Part shown: piece after piece, positions 12,613 to 22,096 of the stretch
How the letters are laid out: the number at the start of each line of letters is the position of its first letter
Position numbering within the stretch: the stretch's first letter is position 1
From: Neisseria sp. Marseille-Q6792
Lineage (GTDB): Bacteria > Pseudomonadota > Gammaproteobacteria > Burkholderiales > Neisseriaceae
DNA: 64,000 nucleotides
Assembly (NCBI RefSeq): GCF_943181435.1
Contig: NZ_OW969598.1
Coordinates: 868,001-932,000 of the forward strand
Reading direction: 5' to 3'
Program-made: the position numbers and the translations under genes
The notes under the pieces: generated by a model
The model's input: only the letters and a program-made list of their open reading frames with translations
Told to the model about the DNA's origin: nothing
Database searches by the model: none

Positions 12613-12679
12613 AGTCTGATCCTGCCGCCCCGAAGGACAGATGTCCGAGTGGCGAAGTTTCAACCGAAAAGGAAATACG

Positions 12680-14098
12680 ATGAATATTCACACCCTGCTC
12701 TCCAAACAATGGACGCTGCCGCCATTCCTGCCGAAACGGCTGCTGCTGTCCCTGCTGATACTGCTGGCCCCCAATGCGATGTTTTGGGTTTTGGCACTGC
12801 TGACCGCCACCGCCCGCCCGATTGTCAATTTGGACTACCTTCCCGCCGCGCTGCTGATCGCCCTACCTTGGCGTTTCGTCAAAATTACCGGCGTATTGGC
12901 GTTTTGGCTGGCGGTTTTGTTTGACGGGCTGATGATGGTGATCCAGCTTTTCCCTTTTATGAACCTCATCGGTGCTATCAACCTCGTTCCCTTCATCCTG
13001 ACCGCCCCCGCCCCTTATCAGATAATGACCGGGCTATTACTGCTGTATATGCTGGCGATGCCGTTTGTGTTGCAGAAAGCCGCCGCCAAAACCGACTTCC
13101 GACACCTTGCCGTCTGCGCTGCCGTCGTGGTGGCAGCCGGCTATTTCACCGGCCATTTGAGTTACTACGACCGGGGGCGGATGGCCAATATCTTCGGCGC
13201 AAACAACTTCTATTACGCCAAAAGTCAGGCGATGCTCTACACCGTCAGCCAGAATGCCGACTTTATTACCGCCGGCCTGGTCGATCCCGTCTTCCTCCCC
13301 TTGGGCAATCAGCAGCGTGCCGCCACGCATCTGAACGAGCCGAAATCTCAAAAAATCCTCTTTATCGTCGCCGAATCTTGGGGGCTGCCGGCCAATCCCG
13401 AACTTCAAAACGCCACTTTTGCCAAACTGCTGGCGCAAAAAGACCGTTTTTCAGTTTGGGAAAGCGGCAGTTTTCCCTTTATCGGCGCGACGGTCGAAGG
13501 CGAAATGCGCGAATTGTGCGCCTACGGCGGTTTGCGCGGGTTCGCACTGCGCCGCGCGCCCGACGAAAAATTTGCACACTGCCTCCCCAACCGTTTGAAA
13601 CAAGAAGGTTACGCCACCTTTGCGATGCACGGCGCGGGCAGTTCGCTTTACGACCGCTTCAGCTGGTATCCGAGGGCGGGCTTTCAAGAAATCAAAACCG
13701 CCGAAAACCTGATCGGTAAAAAAACCTGCGCCATTTTCAGCGGCGTGTGCGACAGCGAGCTGTTCGGCGAAGTGTCGGCATTTTTCAAAAAACACGACAA
13801 GGGACTGTTTTACTGGATGACGCTGACCAGCCACGCCGACTATCCCGAATCCGACATTTTCAACCACAGGCTCAAATGCACCGAATACGGCCTGCCCGCC
13901 GAAACCGACCTCTGCCGCAATTTCAGCCTGCACACCCAATTCTTCGACCAACTGGCGGATTTAATCCAACGCCCCGAAATGAAAGGCGTGGAAGTCATTA
14001 TCGTCGGCGACCATCCGCCGCCCGTCGGCAACCTCAATGAAACCTTCCGCTACCTCAAACAGGGGCACGTCGCCTGGCTGCACTTCAAAATCAAATAA
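12680..14098 (+). CDS. Membrane-anchored alkaline-phosphatase/sulfatase-fold protein
   Basis: This 472-residue protein has about five N-terminal membrane helices (residues 10-170) followed by a periplasmic domain of the LtaS/EptA superfamily. The metal/nucleophile segment FIVAESWGLP, then GATVEGEMRELCAYGG, a phosphate-binding-like MHGAGSSLYDR and the metal-binding IVGDHPPP near the end mark the fold. Relatives transfer phosphoethanolamine or glycerol phosphate to surface glycans or lipids; the substrate here is unknown, and it is clearly distinct from the usual neisserial EptA. The ATG at 12680 follows AAAGGAAATACG; an ATG 13 codons upstream is weaker. The AAGC tract upstream suggests possible phase-variable expression. 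Confidence 0.75.
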   Translation: MNIHTLLSKQWTLPPFLPKRLLLSLLILLAPNAMFWVLALLTATARPIVNLDYLPAALLIALPWRFVKITGVLAFWLAVLFDGLMMVIQLFPFMNLIGAINLVPFILTAPAPYQIMTGLLLLYMLAMPFVLQKAAAKTDFRHLAVCAAVVVAAGYFTGHLSYYDRGRMANIFGANNFYYAKSQAMLYTVSQNADFITAGLVDPVFLPLGNQQRAATHLNEPKSQKILFIVAESWGLPANPELQNATFAKLLAQKDRFSVWESGSFPFIGATVEGEMRELCAYGGLRGFALRRAPDEKFAHCLPNRLKQEGYATFAMHGAGSSLYDRFSWYPRAGFQEIKTAENLIGKKTCAIFSGVCDSELFGEVSAFFKKHDKGLFYWMTLTSHADYPESDIFNHRLKCTEYGLPAETDLCRNFSLHTQFFDQLADLIQRPEMKGVEVIIVGDHPPPVGNLNETFRYLKQGHVAWLHFKIK

Positions 14099-14103
14099 CA
14101 ACA

Positions 14104-14140
14104 ATGCCGTCTGAAAGCATCAACAGCCTTCAGACGGCAT
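14104..14140 (+). terminator. DUS inverted-pair terminator
   Basis: Inverted uptake sequences with a 13-base loop, 5 bases after the preceding stop codon. Confidence 0.85.
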
Positions 14141-14201
14141 TTTGCAGACAGGCCGACCCCCTCCAAGCCCACTTTTTCATCATTTCCGATAAATTGCTTT
14201 G

Positions 14202-14353
14202 TATAGTGGATTAACAAAAACCAGTACGGCGTTGCCTCGCCTTAGCTCAAAGAGAACGATTCTCTAAGGTGCTGAAGCACCAAGTGAATCGGTTCCGTAC
14301 TATCTGTACTGTCTGCGGCTTCGTCGCCTTGTCCTGATTTTTGTTAATCCACG
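14202..14353. repeat. Correia repeat-enclosed element, long form
   Basis: The element starts with TATAGTGGATTAA and ends with TTGTTAATCCAC, the Correia terminal inverted repeats. The last bases of the right repeat are lost (GCAGG replaces TATA). The ~150-bp size and central block with TCTCTAAGGTGCTGAAGCACC mark the long, undeleted form. Such elements are non-autonomous mobile sequences that can carry promoters and RNase III sites. Between it and the mosaic array (14354-14616) I see only an inverted AACGGTATTTGTTG/CAGACAAATACCG repeat and a 20-codon minus-strand open stretch of doubtful value. Confidence 0.88.
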
Positions 14354-14616
14354 CAGGTTTGCTGTTTTTCTTTACACGCCCAAATAAAAACCTTAGAATT
14401 GAATTAACGGTATTTGTTGAACGCTATGAGGGGCCGGACAATTTTGTCAGGGAGGCATAGCAGACAAATACCGTTTTTCATTTGCGCTCAAATCCGTGAT
14501 CATAGTAGCGTCTGCTGCCGTCCTTATAATGTTTGACAACCATAATCACCCCCTTATAAGAATCCAAAAATCCAAAATCACAGGAAGTTATCAAAAAAAA
14601 CAGAAACCATCCGCCG

Positions 14617-16095
14617 TCATTCCCGCGAAAACAGGAATCCAGAAACCCAAAGCCACAGAAATTTATCGGAAAAACCGAAACTTCTCCGCCGTCATTCCCG
14701 CGAAAGCGAGAATCCAAAGCCACGGGAATTTATCGGAAATAACTGAAACTCCTCCGCCGTCATTCCCGCACAGGCGGGAATCTAGGTCTGTCGGTGCGGA
14801 AACTTATCGGATAAAACGGTTTCTTCAGATTTTACGTTCTGGATTCCCACTTTCGTGGGAATGACGGGATGTAGGTTCGTAGGAATGACGTGGTGCAGGT
14901 TTCCGTATGGATGGATTCGTCGTTCCCGCGAAAGCGGGAATCCGGAAACCCAAAGCCACGGGAATTTATCGGAAAAACCGAAACTTCTCCGCCGTCGTTC
15001 CCGCGCAGGTGGGAATCTGGAAACCCAAAGCCACAGGAATTTATCGGGAAAACCGAAACTTCTCCGCCGTCATTCCCGCACAGGCGGGAATCTAGGTCTG
15101 TCGGTGCGGAAACTTATCGGATAAAACGGTTTCTTCAGATTTTACGTTCTGGATTCCCACTTTCGTGGGAATGACGGGATGTAGGTTCGTAGGAATGACG
15201 TGGTGCAGGTTTCCGTATGGATGGATTCGTCATTCCCGCGAAAGCGGGAATCCAAAGCCACGGGAATTTATCGGAAATAACTGAAACGCCGCCGCCGTCG
15301 TTCCCACGCAGGCGGGAATCTAGGTCTGTCGGTGCGGAAACTTATCGGATAAAACGGTTTCTTCAGATTTTACGTTCTGGATTCCCACTTTCGTGGGAAT
15401 GACGGGATGTAGGTTCGTAGGAATGACGTGGTGCAGGTTTCCGTATGGATGGATTCGTCATTCCCGCGAAAGCGGGAATCCAGATCCGGAAACTGCAGAA
15501 ATTTATCGGAAATAACTGAAACTTCTCCGCCGTCGTTCCCGCGAAAGCGGGAATCCAAAGCCACGGGAATTTATCGGAAAAACCGAAACTTCTCCGCCGT
15601 CGTTCCCGCGCAGGCGGGAATCTAGGTCTGTCGGTGCGGAAACTTATCGGATAAAACGGTTTCTTCAGATTTTACGTTCTGGATTCCCACTTTCGTGGGA
15701 ATGACGGGATGTAGGTTCGTAGGAATGACGTGGTGCAGGTTTCCGTATGGATGGATTCGTCATTCCCGCGCAGGCGGGAATCCAAAGCCACGGGAATTTA
15801 TCGGAAAAACCGAAACTTCTCCGCCGTCGTTCCCGCGAAAGCGGGAATCCGGAAACCCAAAGCCACAGAAATTTATCGGAAATAACTGAAACGCCGCCGC
15901 CGTCATTCCCGCGCAGGCGGGAATCCGGAAACCCAAAGCCACAGAAATTTATCGGAAATAACTGAAACTCCTCCGCCGTCATTCCCGCGAAAGCGGGAAT
16001 CCAGATCCGGAAACTGCAGAAATTTATCGGAAAAACCGAAACTCAAAAACAACGGAAACCGAACGGACAGGATTCCCGCCTGCGCGGGAATGACG
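14617..16095. repeat. Neisserial intergenic mosaic element (NIME) array with ~20 dRS3 units
   Basis: I count about twenty 20-base dRS3 palindromes of the form (A/G)TTCCC-N8-GGGAAT, such as those starting near 14761, 14844, 15231, 15459, 15761 and 15981. They separate 50-90 base RS spacers that recur in shuffled order. One composite unit, starting near 14783, 15094, 15322 and 15624, repeats four times almost unchanged. This matches the mosaic arrays described in meningococci, which serve as recombination substrates; dRS3 is also a target for filamentous prophage integration. No prophage is present. Short open frames across the array are repeat artefacts. Confidence 0.93.
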
Positions 16096-16161
16096 GCTCA
16101 TACATCACCCCAAAAAATTGAAACCAAACAGATGAAATTCCCGCTTGCGCGAGGCCGACAG

Positions 16162-16190
16162 ATGCCGTCTGAAAAACTTTCAGACGGCAT
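16162..16190. terminator. DUS inverted pair
   Basis: Inverted uptake sequences with a 5-base loop, at the right edge of the mosaic array. Confidence 0.75.
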
Positions 16191-16226
16191 AGGGCGTTTT
16201 CTCTTTGAATGTAAATTTGCCACAAA

Positions 16227-16259
16227 AAAGCTGCCTCAAATGAATACCGGGGCAGCTTT
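16227..16259 (-). terminator. Intrinsic terminator of the ABC permease gene
   Basis: AAAGCTGCC pairs with GGCAGCTTT across a 15-base loop. It is followed on the minus strand by a T-run and lies 18 bases beyond the permease stop. Confidence 0.8.
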
Positions 16260-16277
16260 CTGTTGATATGACCCCAA

Positions 16278-17024
16278 TCAGCGGTGTTGCGGATTGTAAC
16301 GTTTTTCCAAACGCAGGAATATCCAGCCTAAGAAAGTCGTCATCAGGAGATAAATCAGGGCGACGGTGTAAAGCGGTTCTTCATAAATCGAATACCGGCC
16401 CGTAATCGTTTTCTGAACATAGGACAACTCCGGCACGGCAATGACCGACAGCAGCGAGCTGTCTTTCAAGAGCGTGATGAATTCGCTCGCCAAAGGCGGC
16501 AGCATACGGCGCAATGCCTGCGGCAGAATCACATAGCGCATCGCCTGCGGATAAGTCATACCCAAAGAACGCGCCGCCTCCATCTGCCCTTTGTCTATAG
16601 ACTGGATGCCCGCGCGGAAAATCTCACAGATATACGCCCCCGAGTTGGCGATCAGTGCCAAAGAACCGGCAATCAGCGGGCCGTATCCGCGACGCAGCTC
16701 GACTGCCGCCTCGCCGCTGACCAAAATGCCGTCTGAAGAATTGACGAAAAACAGAAACCACACATACGCCCAAATCACAATCTGCACAAACAGCGGCGTA
16801 CCCCGGAACAGGGTAACGTACAACAGGGAAAACTTACGCAACGCCCACGCCAGCACGCGCATCGGCACACCGGCTTTTTCCAAGTGAATCAGGCGCGCCA
16901 ATGCCAAAAGCAACCCCAATACCGAACCGCCCGAGGTCGCCACGACCGTCAGCCCCAGTGTCGTCAGTGCGCCATAAAGGAACATCCAGCGGTATTCGTA
17001 AATAATGTCAAAACGAAAATCCAT
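16278..17024 (-). CDS. Polar amino-acid ABC transporter permease
   Basis: This 248-residue inner-membrane permease of the HisM/GlnP type has about five membrane segments. The cytoplasmic EAA loop (QMEAARSLGMTYPQAMRYVILPQALRR, residues about 155-181) contacts the ATPase, and the family Gly-rich LFRGTPLFVQ lies near residue 74. The binding protein and ATPase genes are not adjacent, so the gene is an orphan in this window; the substrate (polar amino acid such as glutamine or cystine) cannot be decided. An uptake sequence sits inside the coding region at 16726-16737. Confidence 0.9.
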   Translation of the reverse strand: MDFRFDIIYEYRWMFLYGALTTLGLTVVATSGGSVLGLLLALARLIHLEKAGVPMRVLAWALRKFSLLYVTLFRGTPLFVQIVIWAYVWFLFFVNSSDGILVSGEAAVELRRGYGPLIAGSLALIANSGAYICEIFRAGIQSIDKGQMEAARSLGMTYPQAMRYVILPQALRRMLPPLASEFITLLKDSSLLSVIAVPELSYVQKTITGRYSIYEEPLYTVALIYLLMTTFLGWIFLRLEKRYNPQHR

Positions 17025-17202
17025 ATAGTGTCCGTATCAAAAACCGGCGAAACTGCCGCCGTTTCAAAATAATCCGCCATTTTACCGTAAAAACCGCCGC
17101 CTGAACTTTTTTATTGCGGCAGACGGCGGTTGCGCGTTTCCGCAAAAATGCCGGACGCGCGGTTTTCAGACGGCATTTGCCGTTCAAAGCCGTGCGGTGT
17201 CT

Positions 17203-17877
17203 TTACCAAATGCCCAACCATTCGCCCACGGCATCCGTCCAATCCTTATTGCCCCCGCCGCTCCTGCCTGCCCGGCGGTACGCCCACGGCGCTTGCGGAT
17301 TTTTAGCTTTCCACAATCCTTTGCGTTCCCTTTCCGCCTGAATTTGAGCGTCGGCATAGTCGGCAAAATCCGCCTTATCCTGCTGTTCTTTAGCATAACT
17401 TTTATAATGCCACGCCGCCCCATCCTGCACCTGCATCAGGTTCAAATCGGTTTTGCCGACAGAAACCTGCGCCACTTCGCGCTGATAGCGGTCGGTATCG
17501 AACACGCGCACGCTGACTTTCCTGCCTTCCGCCGCCGCGCGCAGGTTGTCGCGCGAACGCGTGCCGTAAGCCTGCTTCATCTCCGGCGCATCGATATACG
17601 CCATACGGATTTTGTGTTTCGCGCCGTCGCCGTCGATGACGTGCAGGGTGTCGCCGTCATAGACTTTGGACACCGTGCCTGTGTAGCTGCGCCCGGATTT
17701 CGCCGATACCCGTCGGCGAACGGGTGTTTCATACCTACCCGCACCCTCCTCTACACCCAATTCATTCAGTACGGCAATACCGGTACGGACAAGCTCGCTG
17801 TCGTATCCCGTATAACCCAACGCACCCAAAAGCGACAGGGCGACGGGAAGCCATTTCATGATTTTTTTAATCTGCAT
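17203..17877 (-). CDS. nuc: Secreted/anchored thermonuclease (staphylococcal nuclease fold)
   Basis: This 224-residue protein has an N-terminal hydrophobic segment (MKWLPVALSLLGALGYTG) that should export or anchor it, then an SNase domain from about residue 60. Catalytic elements are present: the metal-binding DGDTLHV, IRMAYIDAPE with the catalytic Arg and Asp/Glu, and YQREVA with the second Arg. It therefore should cleave DNA and RNA with calcium. In N. gonorrhoeae a homologous thermonuclease degrades neutrophil extracellular trap DNA and remodels biofilms. The ATG at 17877 is used; one six codons downstream is equally possible. It lies downstream of rpiA after a terminator. Confidence 0.88.
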   Translation of the reverse strand: MQIKKIMKWLPVALSLLGALGYTGYDSELVRTGIAVLNELGVEEGAGRYETPVRRRVSAKSGRSYTGTVSKVYDGDTLHVIDGDGAKHKIRMAYIDAPEMKQAYGTRSRDNLRAAAEGRKVSVRVFDTDRYQREVAQVSVGKTDLNLMQVQDGAAWHYKSYAKEQQDKADFADYADAQIQAERERKGLWKAKNPQAPWAYRRAGRSGGGNKDWTDAVGEWLGIW

Positions 17878-17892
17878 ATTTTTCAAATGCCG

Positions 17893-17932
17893 ATGCCGTC
17901 TGAACATATCGGAACCGGATTTCAGACGGCAT
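17893..17932 (-). terminator. DUS inverted-pair terminator after rpiA
   Basis: Inverted uptake sequences with a 16-base loop lie 13 bases past the rpiA stop on the minus strand. Confidence 0.82.
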
Positions 17933-17945
17933 CTTAACGTCAGGA

Positions 17946-18617
17946 TTACCCTTGGCAGGGATAGATGACTTTCGCGCCCTCTTCCGTACCTAAAATCAAC
18001 ACATCGGCGGCATCGCGGGCGAATATTCCGTTTTCGAGCACGCCGGTGATTTTGTTGATTTCGTCTTCCATCGTCAGCGGTTTGTCGATATTCAAGCCGT
18101 GGACATCGACGATTTGGTTGCCGTAAAACGTGGTGTAGCCGATACGCAGTTCGGGCTGTCCGCCCATGGCGAGCAGTTTGCGCGAAACAAGGGAACGCGC
18201 GCTTTCGACGACTTCCACGGGCAGTGGGAATTTGCCCAAACGTGAAACATATTTGCTTTCATCCGCAATGCAGATGAATTTTTCGGACGCGCTGGCGACG
18301 ATTTTTTCGTTGAGGTGCGCGCCGCCGCCGCCTTTAATCATTTGCAGGGCGTGGTTGACTTCGTCCGCACCGTCGATATAGACCGCCAACCCCGATACTT
18401 CGTTCAAAGAAACGACGGGAATATCATATTGGGCAAGCAGTTCGCTGGATTTTTTGGAAGTAGATACCGCGCCTTTGATTTTTTTGCCGCTTTTGCCCAA
18501 GGCTTCGATGAAAAAGTTGATGGTCGAGCCGGTACCGATGCCGATGTATTCGTTTTCGGGTACGAATTCGACTGCTTTTTCGGCGGCGATGCGCTTGAGT
18601 TCGTCTTGTGTCGTCAT
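17946..18617 (-). CDS. rpiA: Ribose-5-phosphate isomerase A
   Basis: This 223-residue cytoplasmic enzyme interconverts ribose 5-phosphate and ribulose 5-phosphate in the pentose phosphate pathway. Family motifs are clear: GIGTGSTINFFIEAL (residues about 26-40), the active-site DGADEVN near residue 83, and GGGGAHLNEKIVA. Length matches E. coli RpiA (219). The ATG is preceded by AAAGGAC. Confidence 0.97.
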   Translation of the reverse strand: MTTQDELKRIAAEKAVEFVPENEYIGIGTGSTINFFIEALGKSGKKIKGAVSTSKKSSELLAQYDIPVVSLNEVSGLAVYIDGADEVNHALQMIKGGGGAHLNEKIVASASEKFICIADESKYVSRLGKFPLPVEVVESARSLVSRKLLAMGGQPELRIGYTTFYGNQIVDVHGLNIDKPLTMEDEINKITGVLENGIFARDAADVLILGTEEGAKVIYPCQG

Positions 18618-18693
18618 ATTTTTGTCCTTTGGGAAACCGTATCAACAAACAGCCGCCATCTTAACATTTTTTTGCACGTCCTGCCCGCCGCGT

Positions 18694-19176
18694 TCAAATC
18701 CGTACCAGCAATACCGCCGCCTGCGCCTCTATGCCTTCCATCCGTCCGAGATAACCGAGTTTTTCGTTGGTTTTGCCTTTGATGTTGACGCACGAAATGT
18801 CTATGCCCAAATCGGCGGCGATGTTGGCACGCATTTGCGGAATGTGCGGCGCGAGTTTGGGTTTCTGTGCAATCACGGTCGTATCGACATTGGCCGCCTG
18901 CCAACCCTGCGCCTGAACGCTTTGATACGCCGCACGCAAAAGGGCGCGACTGTCCGCATCTTTGAACTCTGCGGCGGTGTCGGGGAAATGGCTGCCGATG
19001 TCGCCCAAACCTGCCGCGCCGAGCAGCGCGTCGGTAACGGCGTGCAACAGCGCGTCGGCATCGGAATGTCCGAGCAGCCCTTTTTCAAATGGGATTTCAA
19101 CTCCGCCGAGTATCAGCTTTCTGCCTTCGGTCAGTTGGTGGACATCGTAGCCCTGTCCGATACGGATGTTTGTCAT
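18694..19176 (-). CDS. ispF: 2-C-methyl-D-erythritol 2,4-cyclodiphosphate synthase
   Basis: This 160-residue trimeric metal enzyme of the MEP isoprenoid pathway cyclises CDP-methylerythritol 2-phosphate. The metal ligands are in GYDVH (residues about 8-12) and [17 protein letters not shown], and the substrate-binding DIGSHFPDT follows; [12 protein letters not shown] is near the C terminus. The ATG at 19176 follows AGGAACAC; a 14-codon upstream extension would run through the ispD end and is rejected. It lies 31 bases downstream of ispD, the enzyme two steps earlier in the same pathway, so cotranscription is likely. Confidence 0.96.
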   Translation of the reverse strand: MTNIRIGQGYDVHQLTEGRKLILGGVEIPFEKGLLGHSDADALLHAVTDALLGAAGLGDIGSHFPDTAAEFKDADSRALLRAAYQSVQAQGWQAANVDTTVIAQKPKLAPHIPQMRANIAADLGIDISCVNIKGKTNEKLGYLGRMEGIEAQAAVLLVRI

Positions 19177-19207
19177 CGTTTGTGTTCCTGATGTTTTGAA
19201 TTGAAGT

Positions 19208-19897
19208 TCAGACGGCATTGAGCAGCAGCCTGACGATGTATGCGTCCTGCGGCTGCGTCAGTTTCAAATTGCGCGCGTCGCCCTGTATCAGTAGCGGACG
19301 CACACCCAATTTTTCCACGGCGGACGCTTCATCGGTAATGCCTTCCAAGTTTTCCGCAGCCAATGCGTGGCACAGCAGCCCGGCGCGGAAAAGCTGGGGC
19401 GTTTGCGCCTGCCAAAGCCCCGAACGGTCGACAGTTGCACTGATTTGTCCGCTTTCTGCGCGCTTGAGCGTATCGGCAACGGGAATTGCCAAAATTCCGC
19501 CTTCGGCAGCGTTGCCCGCCTGTTCTATCAACCGCGTCAGGGCTTCAGACGGCAGGCAGCATCGGGCGGCATCGTGTACCAGAATATTGTCGGTTTCCGC
19601 CGCCAAACCGGTTTCCAACAGTTTTGCCACACCGTTTCGAACAGTTTCGGCGCGGGTCTGTCCGCCGTTTTTCCACACCCGAACCTGTGGAAATGCCGTC
19701 TGAACCTTATCGGCAAACGTGTCTTCTGGCGAGACGACAACGACGGTCAAATCGACGGCCTCATGCCGTTCAAAAATCCCAATCGTATGTTCTAAAATGG
19801 TTTTGCTTCCGATTTCGACATACTGCTTGGGTTTGTCCGCACCGAAACGCGCCCCGATGCCCGCAGCGGGAATCAGGGCAATATTTTTGCGTTTCAT
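19208..19897 (-). CDS. ispD: 2-C-methyl-D-erythritol 4-phosphate cytidylyltransferase
   Basis: This 229-residue MEP-pathway enzyme makes CDP-methylerythritol from MEP and CTP. The nucleotide-binding N terminus [34 protein letters not shown] (residues about 105-116) and the C-terminal [12 protein letters not shown] are diagnostic. The stop codon TGA is supplied by the uptake sequence itself, whose bases 19208-19219 encode the last residues. The start overlaps the dnaQ stop by 4 bases (ATGA), giving a dnaQ-ispD-ispF unit. Confidence 0.96.
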   Translation of the reverse strand: MKRKNIALIPAAGIGARFGADKPKQYVEIGSKTILEHTIGIFERHEAVDLTVVVVSPEDTFADKVQTAFPQVRVWKNGGQTRAETVRNGVAKLLETGLAAETDNILVHDAARCCLPSEALTRLIEQAGNAAEGGILAIPVADTLKRAESGQISATVDRSGLWQAQTPQLFRAGLLCHALAAENLEGITDEASAVEKLGVRPLLIQGDARNLKLTQPQDAYIVRLLLNAV

Positions 19898-20628
19898 GCG
19901 TTTTCCCCGCCGTTTTCAGACGGCACGGCTTCCTTACGCCAAATACAGGCTTCGCCCAAGCCGTCCAAATATTGCCCGTGCTCCGCCAACTCGTTTTCGT
20001 CCGCCCTGATGACTTTCAGTTTGCCGCTGCGTTTGGTTTCGGTATGCGCCACGGGTTTGGTTTCCATTTTTTCCTCTGCGGCCTCCCCCATCAAGTCGAA
20101 CTGCTGGCGTGTCATGGCAAGATAGACCTCGCCCAAAAGCTCGCAGTCAATCAGCGCGCCGTGCAGGACGCGCTTGCTGCGGTCGACGGAAAAACGGTTG
20201 CACAAAGCATCCAGGCTCGCTTTCTGTCCGGGAAACATTTCGCGCGCCATCGCCAGGGTATCGGTAACGGTACAGCCGAGTTCCTCGACAGTCGGCAGCC
20301 CCATCCGGCGGAACTCCATATTGAGGAAGCCCACGTCGAATTTGGCATTATGGATAATCAGTTCCGCACCACGCAGAAAATCGGCAATCTGCCTGCCGAC
20401 CTCTGCAAACGGCGGCGCGTTTTTCCCTTCCAAAACCTCTATCGTTAAACCGTGGACGCGTGCCGCCTCTTCGGGCATATCGCGCTCGGGGTGGACATAG
20501 AGGTGTAGGTTTTTGTCGGTCATTTGGCGGTTGACCATTTCCAGACCGGCAAACTCGACCAAGCGGTCGCCGCCGTCGGCATACAGGCCGGTGGTTTCGG
20601 TATCGAGGATGATTTGGCGTTGAATCAT
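19894..20628 (-). CDS. dnaQ: DNA polymerase III epsilon subunit (3'-5' proofreading exonuclease)
   Basis: This 244-residue protein has the DEDDh exonuclease domain: ILDTETTGL (Exo I, residues 7-15), IIHNAKFDVGFLN (Exo II) and LHGALIDCELLGEVYL (Exo III with the catalytic His). The C-terminal ~60 residues are the tail that tethers epsilon to the alpha polymerase. The ATG at 20628 is chosen (GAAAGAAGCAG upstream); a start nine codons earlier is weaker. It is translationally coupled to ispD by a 4-base overlap. Confidence 0.95.
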   Translation of the reverse strand: MIQRQIILDTETTGLYADGGDRLVEFAGLEMVNRQMTDKNLHLYVHPERDMPEEAARVHGLTIEVLEGKNAPPFAEVGRQIADFLRGAELIIHNAKFDVGFLNMEFRRMGLPTVEELGCTVTDTLAMAREMFPGQKASLDALCNRFSVDRSKRVLHGALIDCELLGEVYLAMTRQQFDLMGEAAEEKMETKPVAHTETKRSGKLKVIRADENELAEHGQYLDGLGEACIWRKEAVPSENGGENA

Positions 20629-20785
20629 ATCTGCTTCTTTCTTCAAATTTTCCATCTGCTGACTATTTTTTAGGCAGCGTATTTTTCTGTTTTCATTTCA
20701 ATGCACAAACCCACTTATTCACAGTGTGTTCACAACATTGGACAGGCGGATTGTGTATTGCGGGGACGATTTTTTCAGACGGCAT

Positions 20786-22096
20786 TCAAGGTTTTTTCCT
20801 GATTGCCGCCGCGCCTAAAAACCGCCTTTCGCGCTTAATCAAAAATACCGCCAACGGAATATTGCCCAAGGCGACAATCAGATACAGCAGTGAAATGCTG
20901 TCAAACAAAAACAGCAGTAGCGCACTCAAAACGGCGGCGGAAACCATAAAGATACCGTTAATGATATTGTTGGCAGCAACAGCGTGGGCACGGAAAGTTT
21001 CACTGCTGGCGGTTTGCAGCCAAGTATAGAGCGGGACGGAGAAGAAGCCGCCGAAAAAGCCGATCAGCATCATCACCAGCATGACGGGGTATGCCCATCC
21101 TTGCGACAGGAACCAGAAAATGCCGTTCAGCCCTTCAAAACGATGACCGTGCGTCAGCCATACCAAAACCAGGCCACAAACCGTCAAACCGAACGCACCA
21201 ACCGTTACCCAAGCCAACATCAGCCGTTCCCTGCTGAACTTGGCACACAGTACCGAACCGGCTGCAATACCGATGGAGAACAGGGCAAGCATCAGGTTGA
21301 AAACATTGTCGTTGCCGCCCAAATGGATTTGGGTAAAGGTCGGCAGTTGCGTAGTATAGACCGCGCCGACAAACCAAAACCACGAAATACCGATAATGGC
21401 GGTAAAGACGGGTTTGTACCGCACCGTTTCACGAAGCAGGGATTTTGTACCCCGGACAATATTCCACTCGATTTGGGTATCGGCAGCTTTGGCGGGTACG
21501 GACGGCATAAACAGGCTGCTGATCGTCCCTCCGACGGCGACCAGCAAAACCAGTATCCCGACAATACAAGGCGGCGCGCCGGCAACCGCTGTTCCCAAAA
21601 TCTGACCGAACAGGATGGCGACAAACGTACCGGATTCAATCAGGCTGTTTCCCATCATCAGCTCGTTGCCGTCGAGATAATCGGGCAGGATGGCGTATTT
21701 CAGCGGGCCGAACAGCGTCGATTGCGCGCCCATGCAAAACAAACAGAGCAAGAGTAGCGGGGCAGACTGGATATAAAACCCGTATGCCGCCACTGCCATA
21801 ATGATGATTTCCAGCACCTTGACCCAACGTGCCAAAACAGCCTTGTCGAATTTATTGCTCAACTGTCCCGACAGTGCAGAAAACAGGAAATACGGCAGGA
21901 TAAACAGCAATGCCCCCAAATTCAACATCTGTCCTGCAGGCAGGAAGCCGTTTTTTCCCAAACCGTAAAAGCTGATCATCACAAACAGCGCGGTTTTGAA
22001 CACATTGTCGTTGAACGCGCCGAGAAACTGCGTGCCGAAAAGCGGGGCAAAACGGCGGCTTTTGACCAATCCCAAACCGCCTTTTTTAGCGTCCAT
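20786..22096 (-). CDS. MFS transporter, LplT-like (lysophospholipid transporter)
   Basis: This 436-residue membrane protein has about twelve helices and the LplT/MFS signature FAPLFGTQFLGAFNDNVFKTAL at residues 14-35. It also has FGPLKYAILPDYLDGNELMMGNSLIESGTFVAILFGQILG around residue 130, typical of transporters that flip lysophospholipid inward for re-acylation. Unlike fused Aas proteins it has no acyltransferase domain. The ATG at 22096 follows GAAGGAAAACG and overlaps ccoS by 11 bases, so the two are coupled. The exact substrate is inferred. Confidence 0.82.
   Translation of the reverse strand: MDAKKGGLGLVKSRRFAPLFGTQFLGAFNDNVFKTALFVMISFYGLGKNGFLPAGQMLNLGALLFILPYFLFSALSGQLSNKFDKAVLARWVKVLEIIIMAVAAYGFYIQSAPLLLLCLFCMGAQSTLFGPLKYAILPDYLDGNELMMGNSLIESGTFVAILFGQILGTAVAGAPPCIVGILVLLVAVGGTISSLFMPSVPAKAADTQIEWNIVRGTKSLLRETVRYKPVFTAIIGISWFWFVGAVYTTQLPTFTQIHLGGNDNVFNLMLALFSIGIAAGSVLCAKFSRERLMLAWVTVGAFGLTVCGLVLVWLTHGHRFEGLNGIFWFLSQGWAYPVMLVMMLIGFFGGFFSVPLYTWLQTASSETFRAHAVAANNIINGIFMVSAAVLSALLLFLFDSISLLYLIVALGNIPLAVFLIKRERRFLGAAAIRKKP

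Noticed and set aside
14480..15982. Several 60-120 codon open frames on both strands over the mosaic array
   Set aside because: They consist of translated dRS3/RS repeats (such as SFPRRRESRS), share peptides with each other and lack ribosome-binding sites.
14617..16095. Regularly spaced palindromes as a CRISPR array
   Set aside because: The 20-base units are dRS3 with variable centres, and the intervening sequences recur rather than being unique spacers; this is a NIME array.
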